Position numbers and translations under genes: made by a program | NCBI RefSeq assembly: GCF_002081715.1 | Contig: NZ_MUKP01000017.1 | Coordinates: forward strand, 50,253 to 114,252 | From: Nocardia donostiensis | Lineage (GTDB): Bacteria; Actinomycetota; Actinomycetes; Mycobacteriales; Mycobacteriaceae | DNA length: 64,000 bases | Reading direction: 5' to 3' | Part shown: positions 63,549 through 64,000 of the stretch, piece by piece | Numbering within the stretch: the stretch's first letter is position 1 | Layout: every line of letters starts with the position of its first letter | The notes under the pieces: model-generated | What the model saw: only the letters and a program-made list of their open reading frames with translations | Database searches by the model: none | What the model was told of the DNA's origin: nothing

Positions 63549-64000
63549 ATGCTCGAACAACCCAGTGCAGCACCGGAGGGATACAACACCGTTTCTCCCT
63601 GGGTTGTCACCGAGGACACTGCAGCGTTCCTCGACTTCGTCAACCAGGCGTTCGACGGCGAGGAACTCGGACGGGTGTCAACCGAAGACGGATTGATCGG
63701 CCACGGTGAGATCCGTGTAGGCGACACCGTGGTACTGGCGTTCGACCGGCACGCGGACTGGACCGCGGTGCCGAGCCTGCTGCGAGTATTCGTCGTCGAC
63801 GCGGACGCAGCCGTTGCACGCGCTCTCGCCGCCGGCGCGCAGATCGTCACTCCGATCTCCGACGATGCATTCGGGCAGCGCGGCGCACGCATCAAGGATC
63901 CATTCGGCAACATCTGGTGGGTGAGCTGCCACATCGAAGACGTCACCGAAGACCAGATGTGGGAGCGGCTGCAAGATCCTGTGTATTCCGAAAGAATGCA
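63549..64000 (+). CDS. VOC-family PhnB-like protein (3' end beyond window)
   Basis: From ATG 63549 (AAAGGGAACG upstream) 150 codons are open to the window edge. TVSPWVVTEDTAAFLDFVNQ, LRVFVVDADAAVARALAAGA and DPFGNIWWVS are the PhnB/glyoxalase-like signature. No stop is seen, so the C terminus is missing. Confidence 0.8.
   Translation, partial: MLEQPSAAPEGYNTVSPWVVTEDTAAFLDFVNQAFDGEELGRVSTEDGLIGHGEIRVGDTVVLAFDRHADWTAVPSLLRVFVVDADAAVARALAAGAQIVTPISDDAFGQRGARIKDPFGNIWWVSCHIEDVTEDQMWERLQDPVYSERM

Overview
The window is GC-rich, densely packed and full of ATGA/GTGA-coupled operons, IclR regulators and catabolic acyl-CoA genes. This points to a mycolic-acid actinomycete, most likely Nocardia or a close Rhodococcus relative. 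The broken secreted protein near 41.2-41.9 kb has the two-part architecture I associate with Nocardia secreted proteins. No rRNA, tRNA, CRISPR array or replication origin was seen.

0-5.6 kb: lower beta-ketoadipate pathway. Divergent pcaIJ (minus) and pcaD-IclR regulator-pcaF-maleylacetate reductase (plus) convert 3-oxoadipate enol-lactone to succinyl-CoA and acetyl-CoA. 6.0-18.2 kb: a complete indole-3-acetic acid (auxin) degradation cluster of the iac type. The minus strand carries iacA-iacB-iacC-iacD-iacE-iacF followed by a DUF485/solute:sodium symporter pair. The plus strand carries a soluble PAS histidine kinase, iacG, an unnamed 89-residue protein, iacH, iacI and a FixJ/NarL response regulator. 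18.2-21.4 kb: an IclR regulator divergent from catA-catB-catC (catechol ortho cleavage). Together 0-21.4 kb encodes an apparently unbroken route from indoleacetate through catechol to the TCA cycle.

21.5-44.4 kb: a second catabolic island built on CoA thioesters. It has an Old-Yellow-Enzyme reductase, GntR, two cyclase-family hydrolases, two enoyl-CoA hydratases, a dienoyl-CoA-reductase-like SDR, two acyl-CoA ligases, IclR, an MFS transporter, two MaoC hydratases, five acyl-CoA dehydrogenases (two of them short beta-type) and another SDR. Its substrate is not evident. A recurring palindrome, ATTGAGTATACTCAAT and variants, sits in its intergenic regions and appears to define one regulon. The island also contains decayed genes (an SDR relic and a frameshifted secreted protein).

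44.8-46.8 kb: an orphan anthrax-lethal-factor-like Zn-metallopeptidase toxin domain with a coupled small acidic gene (putative immunity protein), then a hypothetical gene. 47-55.7 kb: RidA, an M24 hydrolase and a nitrate/sulfonate-type ABC transporter; 5-dehydro-4-deoxyglucarate dehydratase plus a ketoglutaric-semialdehyde dehydrogenase; and a divergent LysR with a long operator dyad. 55.8-64 kb: an alkylsulfatase, then a patchwork of GrpB, a broken phosphotransferase, a lipoprotein, two IS630-type remnants around an uncharacterised gene, an AraC regulator, two VOC proteins and an SRPBCC protein.
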